Source: JACMLD01 sp039916305
Lineage (GTDB): Bacteria > Bacteroidota > Bacteroidia > Chitinophagales > Chitinophagaceae
Assembly: GCA_039916305.1 (NCBI GenBank)
Contig: JBDSLR010000011.1
Span: 1 to 64,000, forward strand
Direction of reading: 5' to 3'
DNA: 64,000 bases
Below, piece after piece: positions 35,108-44,828 of this stretch. Numbering within the stretch: the stretch's first letter is position 1; each line of letters opens with the position of its first letter. The position numbers and the translations under genes are program-made. Under the pieces are notes generated by a model. That model was not told the origin of the DNA, searched no databases, and saw nothing but the letters and a program-made list of their open reading frames with translations.

Positions 35108-36340
35108 ATGAAAAAAGTTTTAATGGTGATACCCTTCAACACTGTATACCCACCAATGAACGGGGGTATGCAGCGTTGTTTTAATTTGCTCAACCAGCTT
35201 TGCCGGCATTTTGAGGTAACGGCCATCATGCACCAGGACAGGGATTCATTTATGCAGGCAGCTGCGGCATTTCCGGCCATTAAAAATTGCAGGGTCATCA
35301 GTACGAAAGACAATAAAAAAGATTATGAAATATTGTCGCTGCTGCCGGGGAAGTATGGTAATGCAGTAAAATACCGTTACTGGAACCGCTCCCTGCAGGG
35401 ACCTGCAGGCAGTCATTTCCTGGCTTTATATCCCCCAATGAAAGCATTTTTAAAAACCAGCAGGGTGGATGCCGTAATACTGGAAGACATGGAAATAGTA
35501 AACCTGGCCAAACTGGTGAAAAGATACCAACCGGGCACGCCTGTTATTTATGATGCGTACAATGTAAATACTATACTGGCTGCGGCACAACTGGAAAAAA
35601 GGGAAATCAGCCGGTCGCTTTTTGAATTGATACAGCGCGATGAATCTGCCATCTTTAAATCTGTTGATAAAGTTTTTGCCTGCAGTGAGATTGACCTGGT
35701 GCAACTGCGACGTATGAACCAGGATAAAATTAATGGGGTAGTAATCCCCAATGGTGTGGTAATGCCAAAAGAGGCACCGGCAACAACCAATAAACCCGGC
35801 GCTGATGCTACCGATATTCTTTTTTGTGGTGCCATGGATTATTCGCCCAACCGCGAAGGGCTGGGATGGTTTTTAAAAAGTGTCTTTCCATTGATTCTTT
35901 CCGCTTTGCCCGGCGCAAGGTTACTGGTGGTTGGCAGGGGAGATCCCGGAGCTGAATTATCAATCCTGTTGCAGCATCCATCTATAAAAAATTATGGCCG
36001 GGTAGAAACGGTGGATAGTTATTACCGGCAGGCAGCAGTAGCCATTGTGCCGCTGTTATCGGGCAGTGGAACAAGGTTAAAATTATTGGAAGCGATGGCT
36101 TACGGTACTGCCATTGTTTCCACTGAAGCGGGTGCCGAAGGCATTGCGTATGCAGAAGGCAAAAATATTTTGCTTGCAAATGACCCGCAGCTTTTTGCAG
36201 AAAGGGTAGTTACGTTATTGAATAATCCATCATTTGCAGCGGATATTGCAACAAATGCTTTTTCATTTGTTCAAAAAACTTACGATTGGGATATTGTAGG
36301 TGATACCATGGCCGCCTACCTGCAAACACTGCATAATTGA
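35108..36340 (+). CDS. Family 4 glycosyltransferase
   Basis: GT-B enzyme of about 410 aa. MKKVLMVIPFNTVYPPMNGG gives the acceptor-side glycine loop, and VPLLSGSGTRLKLLEAMAYG is the donor site of the sugar-transferase/PEP-CTERM-associated GT4 subgroup, followed by TAIVSTEAGAEGI. An ATG at 35075 would add 11 residues; I prefer 35108 because the family starts at the first beta strand. It comes right after the Gmd-like gene. Confidence 0.85.
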   Translation: MKKVLMVIPFNTVYPPMNGGMQRCFNLLNQLCRHFEVTAIMHQDRDSFMQAAAAFPAIKNCRVISTKDNKKDYEILSLLPGKYGNAVKYRYWNRSLQGPAGSHFLALYPPMKAFLKTSRVDAVILEDMEIVNLAKLVKRYQPGTPVIYDAYNVNTILAAAQLEKREISRSLFELIQRDESAIFKSVDKVFACSEIDLVQLRRMNQDKINGVVIPNGVVMPKEAPATTNKPGADATDILFCGAMDYSPNREGLGWFLKSVFPLILSALPGARLLVVGRGDPGAELSILLQHPSIKNYGRVETVDSYYRQAAVAIVPLLSGSGTRLKLLEAMAYGTAIVSTEAGAEGIAYAEGKNILLANDPQLFAERVVTLLNNPSFAADIATNAFSFVQKTYDWDIVGDTMAAYLQTLHN

Positions 36341-36385
36341 TCATCTTTTCACAAGTAGTAACAAAGGAACAAAAGTATTGACAAG

Positions 36386-37279
36386 ATGAGTACAGGCGAG
36401 CCGCTGGTAAGCGTATTAATGACAGCTTATAACCGGGAAAAATACATAGGAGAAGCCATAGAAAGTGTACTTGCATCTACCTACAGCCATTTTGAATTGA
36501 TTATTGTAGATGATGGTTCCAAAGATGCTACTGTAACTATTGCCCGTGAATATGCGGGCAGCGATGCACGAATCAATGTGTATGTGAATGAAAAAAACCT
36601 GGGTGATTACCATAACCGCAACCATGCGGCCACGTACGCTTCAGGTAAATACATCAAGTATCTAGACTCAGATGACTTGATATATCCGGACTCGCTCTCG
36701 GTTTTCGTGCGAAGTATGGAGAAATTTCCGGAAGCCGCGGTGGGTATCATGAGCAATATAGGCCAGGATGCAAAACCCTATCCTTACCTCATGGAACCGG
36801 CAGCTGCTTACCATTACCATTTTTATACCAGGGGCCTTTTTGATACCGGCCCTTCAGCCTTAATATTCAACGCTGACAAATTCAGGGCCATTGGTGGCTT
36901 TAGCGGCAAGCGGTATGTAGGTGATACAGAAATTAATTTACGGCTGGCAGCACGCTGGCCACTGGTAAAAATTTCATCCTCCCTGGTATACTGGCGGCAG
37001 CACGAAGGCCAGGAAATTGTGGCCGGCAATACTTCAACGGGATACCTGGAATTACAGCTGCCGATGTTTACAGAAGAGCTGAATAAAAAGGAATGTCCAC
37101 TTCCGGAAAGCGAACGAAAAAACATACTCAGTTATTTCAGGCGTATGTCTGCAATGGCTATTTTGAAAATGGCTATCCTGCAAAAGAAGCCCCGCCAGGC
37201 GATGGATATGTACCGGCAATTATCACTCACACTGCCCGATATGGTAAGCGCCGTATTGCAGCGCAAAAAAAGATATTAG
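36386..37279 (+). CDS. Family 2 glycosyltransferase
   Basis: GT-A transferase of 297 aa with VSVLMTAYNREKYIGEAI at the N-terminus, IIVDDGSKDAT, an NHAATYASGKYIKYLDSDD block holding the DxD-type motif, and an acceptor region with GDTEINLRLA. It stands 45 bp after the previous glycosyltransferase and 167 bp before the epimerase. Confidence 0.87.
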   Translation: MSTGEPLVSVLMTAYNREKYIGEAIESVLASTYSHFELIIVDDGSKDATVTIAREYAGSDARINVYVNEKNLGDYHNRNHAATYASGKYIKYLDSDDLIYPDSLSVFVRSMEKFPEAAVGIMSNIGQDAKPYPYLMEPAAAYHYHFYTRGLFDTGPSALIFNADKFRAIGGFSGKRYVGDTEINLRLAARWPLVKISSSLVYWRQHEGQEIVAGNTSTGYLELQLPMFTEELNKKECPLPESERKNILSYFRRMSAMAILKMAILQKKPRQAMDMYRQLSLTLPDMVSAVLQRKKRY

Positions 37280-37446
37280 AAAATGGCTGGTGGAGACGCT
37301 GCCCACAGGGGATGTGCGTGGTAGCTGCGCTCAGTAACTGCAACTTGGAGAATAGAAATCTCAATTGTAAACAGTTGAAAGTCCAACAATGATTTCTAGT
37401 TTGGCTTCCAGGATAAACAATCCCCGCAAACATTAACGCTATCTAC

Positions 37447-38493
37447 ATGAAAATATTAGTTACCGGTTCATCCGGGTTAATTGGTTCCGAAGTGTGTATG
37501 TATTTTTCTCAACTGGGCCATACTATTGTGGGGGTTGATAATAACCAGCGGGCTATATTTTTTGGACCGCAGGGCGATACCCGCTGGAACCAGCAGCGGT
37601 TGCAGACTACATTGAAAGCATACAAACATGTGGAGCTGGATATACGTGACCGGCAGGGTGTATTATCGCTTATGGAAAGCGAAAGACCGGATGCCATTGT
37701 ACATACCGCGGCACAGCCCAGTCACGACAGGGCCGCAGCAATTCCTTTTGATGATTTTGATACCAATGCAAATGGTACGCATAACTTACTGGAAGCAGTC
37801 AGGCGCTCCTGCCCCGAATCTCCTTTTGTACACATGTCTACCAATAAGGTATACGGTGACGCGCCCAATAAAATTGCGCTGGAAGAAAAAGCTACCCGTT
37901 GGGATTATGCAGACCCGCAGTACGCAGCAGGTATTGCGGAAACTTTTACTATTGATCAGTCAAAACATTCTTTGTTCGGTGCTTCCAAAGTTGCCGCTGA
38001 TATTATGGTGCAGGAATATGGCAGGTATTTTAATATTCCTACTTGTTGTCTGCGGGGTGGGTGCTTAACAGGCCCCAATCATTCCGGCGTGGAATTGCAT
38101 GGCTTCCTGAGCTATCTGATCCGCTGTAACCTGGAAAAAAAAGAATATAAAATTTACGGTTACAAAGGCAAGCAGGTTAGGGATAATATTCATTCCCTGG
38201 ATGTAGCCATGTTTATTGAGGCGTTTATCAATGCGCCACGTATTGCAGAAGTATACAACCTTGGCGGGGGAAAAGAAAATTCTATTTCTATACTGGAAGC
38301 GTTTGCACTGGCAGAGAAAATTTCAGGTATTCCGCAGGTATACAGTTATGTAGAGGAGAACCGTATGGGCGATCATATTTGCTATTACAGTGATTTACAT
38401 AAAATGAAAGCCCATTATCCGCAATGGAATATTACGAAAAACCTGGAAACAACATTTACAGAAATAGTAAACAGCTGGAAAAGCAGGTTGTAA
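37447..38493 (+). CDS. CDP-paratose/tyvelose 2-epimerase-like SDR
   Basis: Extended short-chain dehydrogenase of 348 aa. The sequence following the NAD loop (VTGSSGLIGSEV) is diagnostic of the RfbE/TyvE epimerases: VDNNQRAIFFGPQGDTRWNQ, HTAAQPSHDRAAAIP and MSTNKVYGDAPN. Known members flip C2 of CDP-paratose to give CDP-tyvelose. Here RfbF and RfbG are present but I see neither an RfbH-type 3-dehydrase nor a separate paratose synthase in this window, so the substrate may be a different CDP-sugar, such as the C-methylated one made by the 18.7-22.3 kb genes. Confidence 0.82.
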   Translation: MKILVTGSSGLIGSEVCMYFSQLGHTIVGVDNNQRAIFFGPQGDTRWNQQRLQTTLKAYKHVELDIRDRQGVLSLMESERPDAIVHTAAQPSHDRAAAIPFDDFDTNANGTHNLLEAVRRSCPESPFVHMSTNKVYGDAPNKIALEEKATRWDYADPQYAAGIAETFTIDQSKHSLFGASKVAADIMVQEYGRYFNIPTCCLRGGCLTGPNHSGVELHGFLSYLIRCNLEKKEYKIYGYKGKQVRDNIHSLDVAMFIEAFINAPRIAEVYNLGGGKENSISILEAFALAEKISGIPQVYSYVEENRMGDHICYYSDLHKMKAHYPQWNITKNLETTFTEIVNSWKSRL

Positions 38494-38663
38494 TACACAA
38501 AGAATTCTTTACCAACCCGGTTTCTTAAGGACTATCGGTTATGGCAGCATAGTCCGGAAGCGCACTGAATATATTAGCACGCGCAAATAAGGATTGCCAG
38601 ATTTTTAGATATTTCATTGTCCACAAAGAGTGCAGCCGGAACTAACTATTAAACCCATTTTAC

Positions 38664-39413
38664 ATGATCATAAGGAAGTTAAAGGATGCTCTCCGGGAAA
38701 AAGCCTGGATTTTTTTAAAGGTAAAATGGAAGTTGAGATCCGGATTGTTCATCAAAGTTGAGAACGACAGCGATTGGTTTGTCTTTAACGAAATATTTAC
38801 CAACAAAGAGTATGACCCGGCTTTCCGGCTTTTCTTGTCCAACATTTCCTCTAATCCTTTGGTAGTAGATCTCGGCGCCAATGTTGGGTATTTTACACTT
38901 CGGGTGGCTGATGAAATGTTGCTGGCCGGACATACGGATTTTACCATTGTTTCGCTGGAAGCATCGCCTTCAAACTTCGCAATATTACAGCGACGGCTGG
39001 TTCAGCCTTTGTTAAAAAACAAAGTAAAATATTTTTTAGGTCTCGCAGGACATAAAACGGGGTCTGCAAGCGTGGTTCATTCCAACCAGCATTATGGCCA
39101 TTCTTCTGCCGGCGATGCTGCTGCAGGTACAGCCACTACCGTCAGTTACGTGGATATTGAAACGCTTACAGGCAGCAACGAAAAAAGAATTGGCCTTTTA
39201 AAATGCGATATTGAAGGCAGCGAAGAGATTTTTATTAGTGCATATGCCGGGCTTTTGCAAAGGGTGGATACGGCCGTATTTGAATTGCATGCCGGGGAAT
39301 GTAATGTTGAAAATTGCCGGAAAATGCTGGAAAACGCAGGTCTTTTCTCAAAGGGCATCATCAAAGAAGACCCGCCGTACCGCACCACCGTAGAAATTTT
39401 CAGCAGGCTGTAG
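38664..39413 (+). CDS. FkbM-family methyltransferase (2 of 3)
   Basis: SAM-dependent methyltransferase of 249 aa with motif I VVDLGANVGYFTLRVAD and the FkbM block IGLLKCDIEGSEEIF. The basic N-terminus (IIRKLKDALREKAWIFLKVKWKL) could be amphipathic and hold the enzyme on the membrane. A 170-bp gap precedes it without a clear promoter. Probable sugar O-methylation. Confidence 0.83.
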   Translation: MIIRKLKDALREKAWIFLKVKWKLRSGLFIKVENDSDWFVFNEIFTNKEYDPAFRLFLSNISSNPLVVDLGANVGYFTLRVADEMLLAGHTDFTIVSLEASPSNFAILQRRLVQPLLKNKVKYFLGLAGHKTGSASVVHSNQHYGHSSAGDAAAGTATTVSYVDIETLTGSNEKRIGLLKCDIEGSEEIFISAYAGLLQRVDTAVFELHAGECNVENCRKMLENAGLFSKGIIKEDPPYRTTVEIFSRL

Positions 39414-39431
39414 AAAAATATTTTTCTCTTT

Positions 39432-40430
39432 ATGGATCACGTAGTTATTAAAGATTCGGAACTCAACGGGTGGGAATATGGCATGCTGCGTTCTTTTGAA
39501 AACGCTATTGTACAGGAAACAGGCGGACGCATACTTGAGCTGCCTCCATACCGGTTTGCTTCAAAATACATGCATCATTTTTCGCAGGGTATGAAGCGTG
39601 GCAAATACCGCAAGTATTTTCAGCAACAGCCTTTTGATATAAAGGCAGACATAGCCTGGTGTATACTGATGGGGCCGGAAAACTACAAGCTGGATTTGTA
39701 TAAAAATTGGCAACCCAAGTGTAAAATAAAAATTCTCTACCTGTACGATACTTTGCCGGCCCAGTATCCGCTCATCAAAAGGCTATTGAGTGACAATACC
39801 TGGGATATATTAATTACCGCATTTAATGATGCGGTAGATGATCTGGAAAAACTCACTGGCAGAAAATGGCATTGCGTAGAGCAGGCCGCCGATGCCGGTC
39901 TTTTTCAACCGGCCCCTCTCAGCGAAAGGGTTATTCATTTTTCTTCTTATGGCAGAAAGCACCCTGTACTGCATGAAGCAGTGAAGGAATTTTGTGAAGC
40001 CCACCATTTGTATTATGATTATACCACGCACGATGCCAAACACCCTGTGGCAGATGCAAGCGAACTGTATAAACAGTATGCATGGCATTTGACGCATAGC
40101 CAGTTTACTTTTTCGTGGCCGGTAGAACTAACCCATTCACAAAGGGCAGGTCACCTGCACCCCATAACCTGCAGGTGGTTTGAAGCAGTTGCTGCAGGAA
40201 CCGTTATAGCAGGACAGGCACCGGGCAATCCTGCCTTTACTACCTATTTTGAAAAGGACCTGGTAGTACCCATGAACTACAATGCTACAAAAAAAGATTT
40301 TATAAAAGACCTGGAAGGATTGATGAGCAACCGGGACACATATTATTCGAAAGCCGCAGCGTTGAGTGAACAGTTAAAGGCTGCTCTCACCTGGAACGAA
40401 AGAGTGCAAAGAATAATCAAAATGATATAG
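39432..40430 (+). CDS. Glycosyltransferase-like protein (GT-B, CgeB-like)
   Basis: A 332-aa protein. The second half has the donor-side pattern of Glyco_trans_1_2/CgeB proteins (HPITCRWFEAVAAGTVIAG) and a central KILYLYDTLPAQYPLIKRL strand-helix unit. The N-terminal half is short and I do not recognise it. It resembles in layout the gene at 43.8 kb. A glycosyltransferase role is likely from context, the donor unknown. Confidence 0.62.
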   Translation: MDHVVIKDSELNGWEYGMLRSFENAIVQETGGRILELPPYRFASKYMHHFSQGMKRGKYRKYFQQQPFDIKADIAWCILMGPENYKLDLYKNWQPKCKIKILYLYDTLPAQYPLIKRLLSDNTWDILITAFNDAVDDLEKLTGRKWHCVEQAADAGLFQPAPLSERVIHFSSYGRKHPVLHEAVKEFCEAHHLYYDYTTHDAKHPVADASELYKQYAWHLTHSQFTFSWPVELTHSQRAGHLHPITCRWFEAVAAGTVIAGQAPGNPAFTTYFEKDLVVPMNYNATKKDFIKDLEGLMSNRDTYYSKAAALSEQLKAALTWNERVQRIIKMI

Positions 40431-40441
40431 CGCACACTGCT

Positions 40442-41629
40442 ATGGGGAGTAAAAAAAAACTGGTAATAGTCAGCACGCATCCTGTTCAATACAATGCGCC
40501 TTTATTTAAACTGCTTGCTGAAAGGGGAAATATAGAGATAACGGTTATATACAGCTGGGGGCCTGCAGTAAAGGACCCGGTATATGACCCGGGATTTGAA
40601 AAAATAATTCAGTGGGATCTTCCTTTGCTGGAAGGATATAAATATATTTTCCCGGAGAACACTGCAAAACAAAAAGGGTCGCATCATTTTAATGGAATAG
40701 ACAACCCAGGTATCATAACAATAATAAAAGATTGTGCGCCGGATGCGATTTTAGTATATGGCTGGTCGTTTAAAAGTCATTTAAAATTGTTGCGGTATTT
40801 TTCTAATAAGAAGATGATTCTTTTCAGGGGTGATTCAACCCTGCTTGATGATAAAGCAGGAGGTTTCAGGGCAGTAATCCGCAAATATTTTCTTACCTGG
40901 GTATACCGTTATATACACTACGCTTTATATACAGGCAAAAATAATTATAATTATTTCACAGAGGCAGGGTTGCGTAATGCGCAACTGCTGTATGCGCCGC
41001 ACGCTGTGGACAATGGCAGGTTTTATAAAAATAGCGAATCGGAGGCGCAGGCTTTGGAATACAGGCGTACACTGAATATCGGTGCAGGCGAATTGGTCTT
41101 TCTTTTTGCGGGAAAATTTGAATCAAAAAAGGACCCACTGCTTTTACTAAGTGCTTTTATGGAACAGGACCTGTATAAAAATGCACAGCTTGTTTTTGTT
41201 GGAAACGGCCGGTTAGAAAATGAATTAAAGCAAATGGCCGCAGGTGTGCCCTCCATACATTTTATGGATTTCCAAAATCAAACCCGCATGCCGGGGGTAT
41301 ACCAAATGGCAGATGTGTTTGTGTTGCCATCTAAAGGGCCGGGTGAAACCTGGGGGCTTGCTATTAATGAAAGTATGGCAGCGGGGTGCGCAGTTATAGC
41401 GAGTGATAAATGCGGTGGGGCAATTGACCTGGTAGAAAATGGAAGCAACGGCTTTATTTTTAAATCCGGCAACAGGAAAGAATTGACAGACAGTATGCAG
41501 GCTATGGCGGGTAATCCGGGTCGGCTGGTTGCTATGAAAGCAGCATCCATTGAAAAAATAGCTGCATTTAGTTTTACTGCTGTAGCAACCACTATTGAAA
41601 TTATTGTGGCAAGGGCCGGTACTATTTAA
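40442..41629 (+). CDS. Family 4 glycosyltransferase
   Basis: GT-B enzyme of 395 aa. It has the N-terminal STHPVQYNAPLFKLLAERG typical of a Bacteroidota GT4 group, and a donor site PSKGPGETWGLAINESMAAG with both EX7E glutamates, then AVIASDKCGGAIDLVENG. It lies 11 bp after the preceding gene. Confidence 0.87.
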   Translation: MGSKKKLVIVSTHPVQYNAPLFKLLAERGNIEITVIYSWGPAVKDPVYDPGFEKIIQWDLPLLEGYKYIFPENTAKQKGSHHFNGIDNPGIITIIKDCAPDAILVYGWSFKSHLKLLRYFSNKKMILFRGDSTLLDDKAGGFRAVIRKYFLTWVYRYIHYALYTGKNNYNYFTEAGLRNAQLLYAPHAVDNGRFYKNSESEAQALEYRRTLNIGAGELVFLFAGKFESKKDPLLLLSAFMEQDLYKNAQLVFVGNGRLENELKQMAAGVPSIHFMDFQNQTRMPGVYQMADVFVLPSKGPGETWGLAINESMAAGCAVIASDKCGGAIDLVENGSNGFIFKSGNRKELTDSMQAMAGNPGRLVAMKAASIEKIAAFSFTAVATTIEIIVARAGTI

Positions 41630-41735
41630 TTAGTGCCGGGCAATCAAAGTTGAAATAGTACAGAACAACATATATATTCTGTGATCTGCAGGGTGTTGGA
41701 TACCACGCAGTTTGATAGTAAATAAAAAATAATTC

Positions 41736-42866
41736 ATGCAGTTATCAGGTACCAATATGCCGGTTAGTGCGGGTGCCGGCAAACGCATCCCCGAACTCGA
41801 CGGATTAAGGGGCATGGCTATTCTGCTGGTACTCTCTTTCCATTATATTAATAATGAACTTATACATAGTACTGGCAGGCTGGGTAAAGTATTGGCAAAA
41901 CTTACTTCATTCGGGTGGGTAGGTGTGGATCTTTTCTTTGTGCTGTCTGGTTTTCTCATAGGCAGTATTCTCATCAGGAATACTGGCTCCAGCAGATATT
42001 TCTCGTCTTTTTACCTTCGCCGCATGGTACGCATCATTCCCAATTACTACCTGCTGCTACTGATTTTCCTGGTTATTTTATCGGTTCCATTTTTTAAGGA
42101 TAATTATTTTCTTACCGGTAATAATGTGATACCGCAGTGGTCCTATTTTGCCATGCTGCATAATTTTTACATGGCATACCTGGAAAACATGGGCAATACC
42201 GCCCTTTCCGTTACCTGGTCAATTGGTATTGAAGAACAATTTTACATCGTATTTCCGCTGGTTGTGTATTTTGTAAATTATAAATGGCTGCCGGTTATCC
42301 TGGTTGCGGCCATCGTGGCTGCCTGTTTTTTAAGAATGGGCTATAAAAGCTGGATACCCGCTTATGTTTTATTGCCTTGCCGGATGGATGCGCTTTCCTT
42401 TGGGGCATTGGTGGCATGGCTGAATCACTATCATGATTTGCAAGTGCTTGTAAAAAAATATTTCCGGCTGTTGATAGCTGTTATAGCGGCAGATATGGCT
42501 GCCTGTATGTACTTATACCTGAAGTACGAGGATCTTGGCCCTGTTAAAAATTCCCTGTTTGCGATCGTTTTTGCCATTATGCTTGTTTTTGCATTAACGC
42601 TGAAGGAAAGCTGGTATGGCAAGATACTCCGGAGCAATATATTGGTGCGCATAGGAACCATTTCTTATTCGCTCTATCTTTTTCATTACCTTATTTTGGG
42701 TCTATTTCATCATATGATAGGCAATAAACAGGGTGTAGGTATTTATAACACAACGGACCTTATTATAGCTGTCATTGCTTTTATCGTATCCATTATTTTT
42801 TCCTGGGTAGTTTTTAAATTCCTGGAAACGCCTATGGTAAACTGGGGCAGGCGGTTTAAGTATTAA
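41736..42866 (+). CDS. Acyltransferase family 3 (OafA-like) membrane protein
   Basis: Polytopic membrane O-acyltransferase (376 aa, about ten helices) that adds acetyl or another acyl group to the glycan. The signature N-terminus IPELDGLRGMAILLVLSFHY contains the catalytic-type histidine, LRRMVRIIPNYYLLL gives the conserved arginines, and WSIGIEEQFYIVFPL is the family's third block. No C-terminal SGNH domain is present. It could use the acyl group made by the dehydrogenase-like module at 52.8 kb, but acetyl-CoA is the default expectation. Confidence 0.88.
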   Translation: MQLSGTNMPVSAGAGKRIPELDGLRGMAILLVLSFHYINNELIHSTGRLGKVLAKLTSFGWVGVDLFFVLSGFLIGSILIRNTGSSRYFSSFYLRRMVRIIPNYYLLLLIFLVILSVPFFKDNYFLTGNNVIPQWSYFAMLHNFYMAYLENMGNTALSVTWSIGIEEQFYIVFPLVVYFVNYKWLPVILVAAIVAACFLRMGYKSWIPAYVLLPCRMDALSFGALVAWLNHYHDLQVLVKKYFRLLIAVIAADMAACMYLYLKYEDLGPVKNSLFAIVFAIMLVFALTLKESWYGKILRSNILVRIGTISYSLYLFHYLILGLFHHMIGNKQGVGIYNTTDLIIAVIAFIVSIIFSWVVFKFLETPMVNWGRRFKY

Positions 42867-42963
42867 CTGTGGTAACAGTTGATTACGCTACGAGGTTGGG
42901 GTCAGTAAAAGTAAACAGCGGATTTCTGCCCGTGTTGATTTAATATATGTTTAATATCATTTA

Positions 42964-43797
42964 ATGGATAAACTATTCAGGAGCCTGCCTTCGTTCAGGG
43001 GGAAGCAAAGGCTGGCAAGGTTTTTAATGGCAGCTGCTGTGAACGGCAAAAAAGACATCCGGGTAAAAGGCAGGCATCATTGTACTTATCTCTTGCCCAA
43101 TATCCAGGAGAATGTTGGTTTTGATATTTTTATAAACGGCGAATATGAACCTGAAATACAGGCATTAATTGTAACGTTGCTGCCTGAAAATGGTTGCTTC
43201 CTGGACCTGGGTGCCAATATTGGATCTATCATTGTACCGGTAGCAAAACGCAGGCCCGATATTAAAGCAGCTGGCGTAGAAGCCGCACCCTGGATATTTC
43301 CCTACCTCCAGGAAAATATTGCGAAGAATAACCTTGCCAATGTAGTATTGATTAATAACGCGTTGTTTGATGTAGACGACAAAGAGCTCGATTTTTTTAG
43401 TCCCCATGATAAATTTGGCAAGGGATCGCTGTCCCCCGTATTTACACAAGAAGGTGTAAAAGTGAAAACTAAAAAAGTAGATAGTATTGTCAGGCAGTTA
43501 AACATAGAAAAAGTAGATCTTATAAAAATAGATGTAGAAGGATTTGAATATTTTGTTTTCAAAGGCGCTGAGAACCTGCTTAAGGCACAGGATGCTCCCG
43601 TAATAATTTTTGAATTTGTTGATTGGGCCGAACAGCGTGCCATGGACCTGCAGCCAGGGTCTGCGCAGCAGCTGCTCATGGAAATGGGGTATATCCTGTA
43701 CGAAATTGAAGGGGATAGCCTGGTAAAGCGGGATGCCTGTATCAGGGAAGGCTCTTGTAATTTAATCGCCTCAAAAAAAGAACTCAGGAGAGGATAG
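42964..43797 (+). CDS. FkbM-family methyltransferase (3 of 3)
   Basis: SAM-dependent methyltransferase of 277 aa: FLDLGANIGSIIVPVAKR as motif I, ending in VDLIKIDVEGFEYFVFKGA. It is more complete at the N-terminus than the other two FkbM proteins of this locus. The gene precedes a CgeB-like glycosyltransferase by 5 bp, so it may methylate the sugar that enzyme adds. Confidence 0.85.
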   Translation: MDKLFRSLPSFRGKQRLARFLMAAAVNGKKDIRVKGRHHCTYLLPNIQENVGFDIFINGEYEPEIQALIVTLLPENGCFLDLGANIGSIIVPVAKRRPDIKAAGVEAAPWIFPYLQENIAKNNLANVVLINNALFDVDDKELDFFSPHDKFGKGSLSPVFTQEGVKVKTKKVDSIVRQLNIEKVDLIKIDVEGFEYFVFKGAENLLKAQDAPVIIFEFVDWAEQRAMDLQPGSAQQLLMEMGYILYEIEGDSLVKRDACIREGSCNLIASKKELRRG

Positions 43798-43802
43798 CTT
43801 GT

Positions 43803-44828
43803 ATGAGATTATTGATTGTTGGTTCAGATAAAGTACACGCCATCGAAAATTTTTACGTGAAATACCTGCGCGGTTCGGTGCCCGATGTAGTACTTTTTCC
43901 GGCTACCAGTATTTTTCATGATTACTACTATAAAAGTCTTTTCAATAAACTTGTATACAGGGCTGGTATATCTCCTATACTTACAACAATTAATAAAAAG
44001 TTTAAAAAGTTGGTGGAGGATTTTGACCCTGCCTGTATTTGGATTTTTAAAGGAATGGAGCTTTTCCCTTCCACACTGGAATGGGTGAGAAACCGGGGAA
44101 TTAAACTGGCAAATTATAACCCCGACAACCCTTTTATTTTTACAGGCCGTGGCAGTGGCAATAAAAACATCACGGATTCCCTGTCTTTGTATGATCTTCA
44201 GTTTACCTATAGCATGGAAATAAAGCGGCAATTGATGGAAGCAAGCAGCGCCAAAGTGGTGTTACTGCCTTTTGCGTATGATATTCCCGATGCTGTGCTG
44301 ACTGCAGTCCGTGAACAAACCGAAATAATAAAAACCTGTTTTTTAGGAAACCCTGACCCGCAAAGGGCAGCTTTTATACAGCAGCTGGCAGAAATGGGCG
44401 CATCCATTGATGTGTATGGAAATGACTGGAACAAATTTATCAGTCACAGCAGCATAACTGTTTTTCCACCTGTTTATGAACTTGAACTCTGGAAAACGCT
44501 GGCCCGCTACAGGGTACAGCTCAATATTATGCGGGTGCACAATGTAAATTCACACAATATGCGGAGTTTTGAAGTGCCCGCTATTGGAGGCATACAGCTG
44601 GCGCCGGATACACCCGAGCACCGTGTTTTTTTTGAATCGGGGAAAGAGATTTTTTTGTACAGCAATACCGCGGAATGTTTGGAGAAAATAAACTATCTGA
44701 TACAATTGCCCCAATCAACCGCTGCTTCCATCAGAAGCGCGGCACAAAACAGGTGCGTGGCAAGTGGCTACAGTTACCGTAACAGGGCTGCACAGGTAGC
44801 AGGCGAATTAAAATCATTGCTTGGGTAA
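43803..44828 (+). CDS. Glycosyltransferase (CgeB-like GT-B)
   Basis: A 341-aa protein with RLLIVGSDKVHAIENFYVKY at the start and a C-terminal donor-site block NMRSFEVPAIGGIQLAPDTP followed by FFESGKEIFLYSNTAECLE, the pattern of the CgeB/Glyco_trans_1_2 group. The motif CFLGNPDPQRAAFIQQL begins the second Rossmann domain. It overlaps the next glycosyltransferase by 8 bp. Confidence 0.78.
   Translation: MRLLIVGSDKVHAIENFYVKYLRGSVPDVVLFPATSIFHDYYYKSLFNKLVYRAGISPILTTINKKFKKLVEDFDPACIWIFKGMELFPSTLEWVRNRGIKLANYNPDNPFIFTGRGSGNKNITDSLSLYDLQFTYSMEIKRQLMEASSAKVVLLPFAYDIPDAVLTAVREQTEIIKTCFLGNPDPQRAAFIQQLAEMGASIDVYGNDWNKFISHSSITVFPPVYELELWKTLARYRVQLNIMRVHNVNSHNMRSFEVPAIGGIQLAPDTPEHRVFFESGKEIFLYSNTAECLEKINYLIQLPQSTAASIRSAAQNRCVASGYSYRNRAAQVAGELKSLLG

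Noticed and set aside
37093..37392. A 99-aa plus-strand frame overlapping the end of the GT2 at 36.4 kb
   Set aside because: It is mostly an alternative reading of the glycosyltransferase end, with no motif and no plausible independent start.
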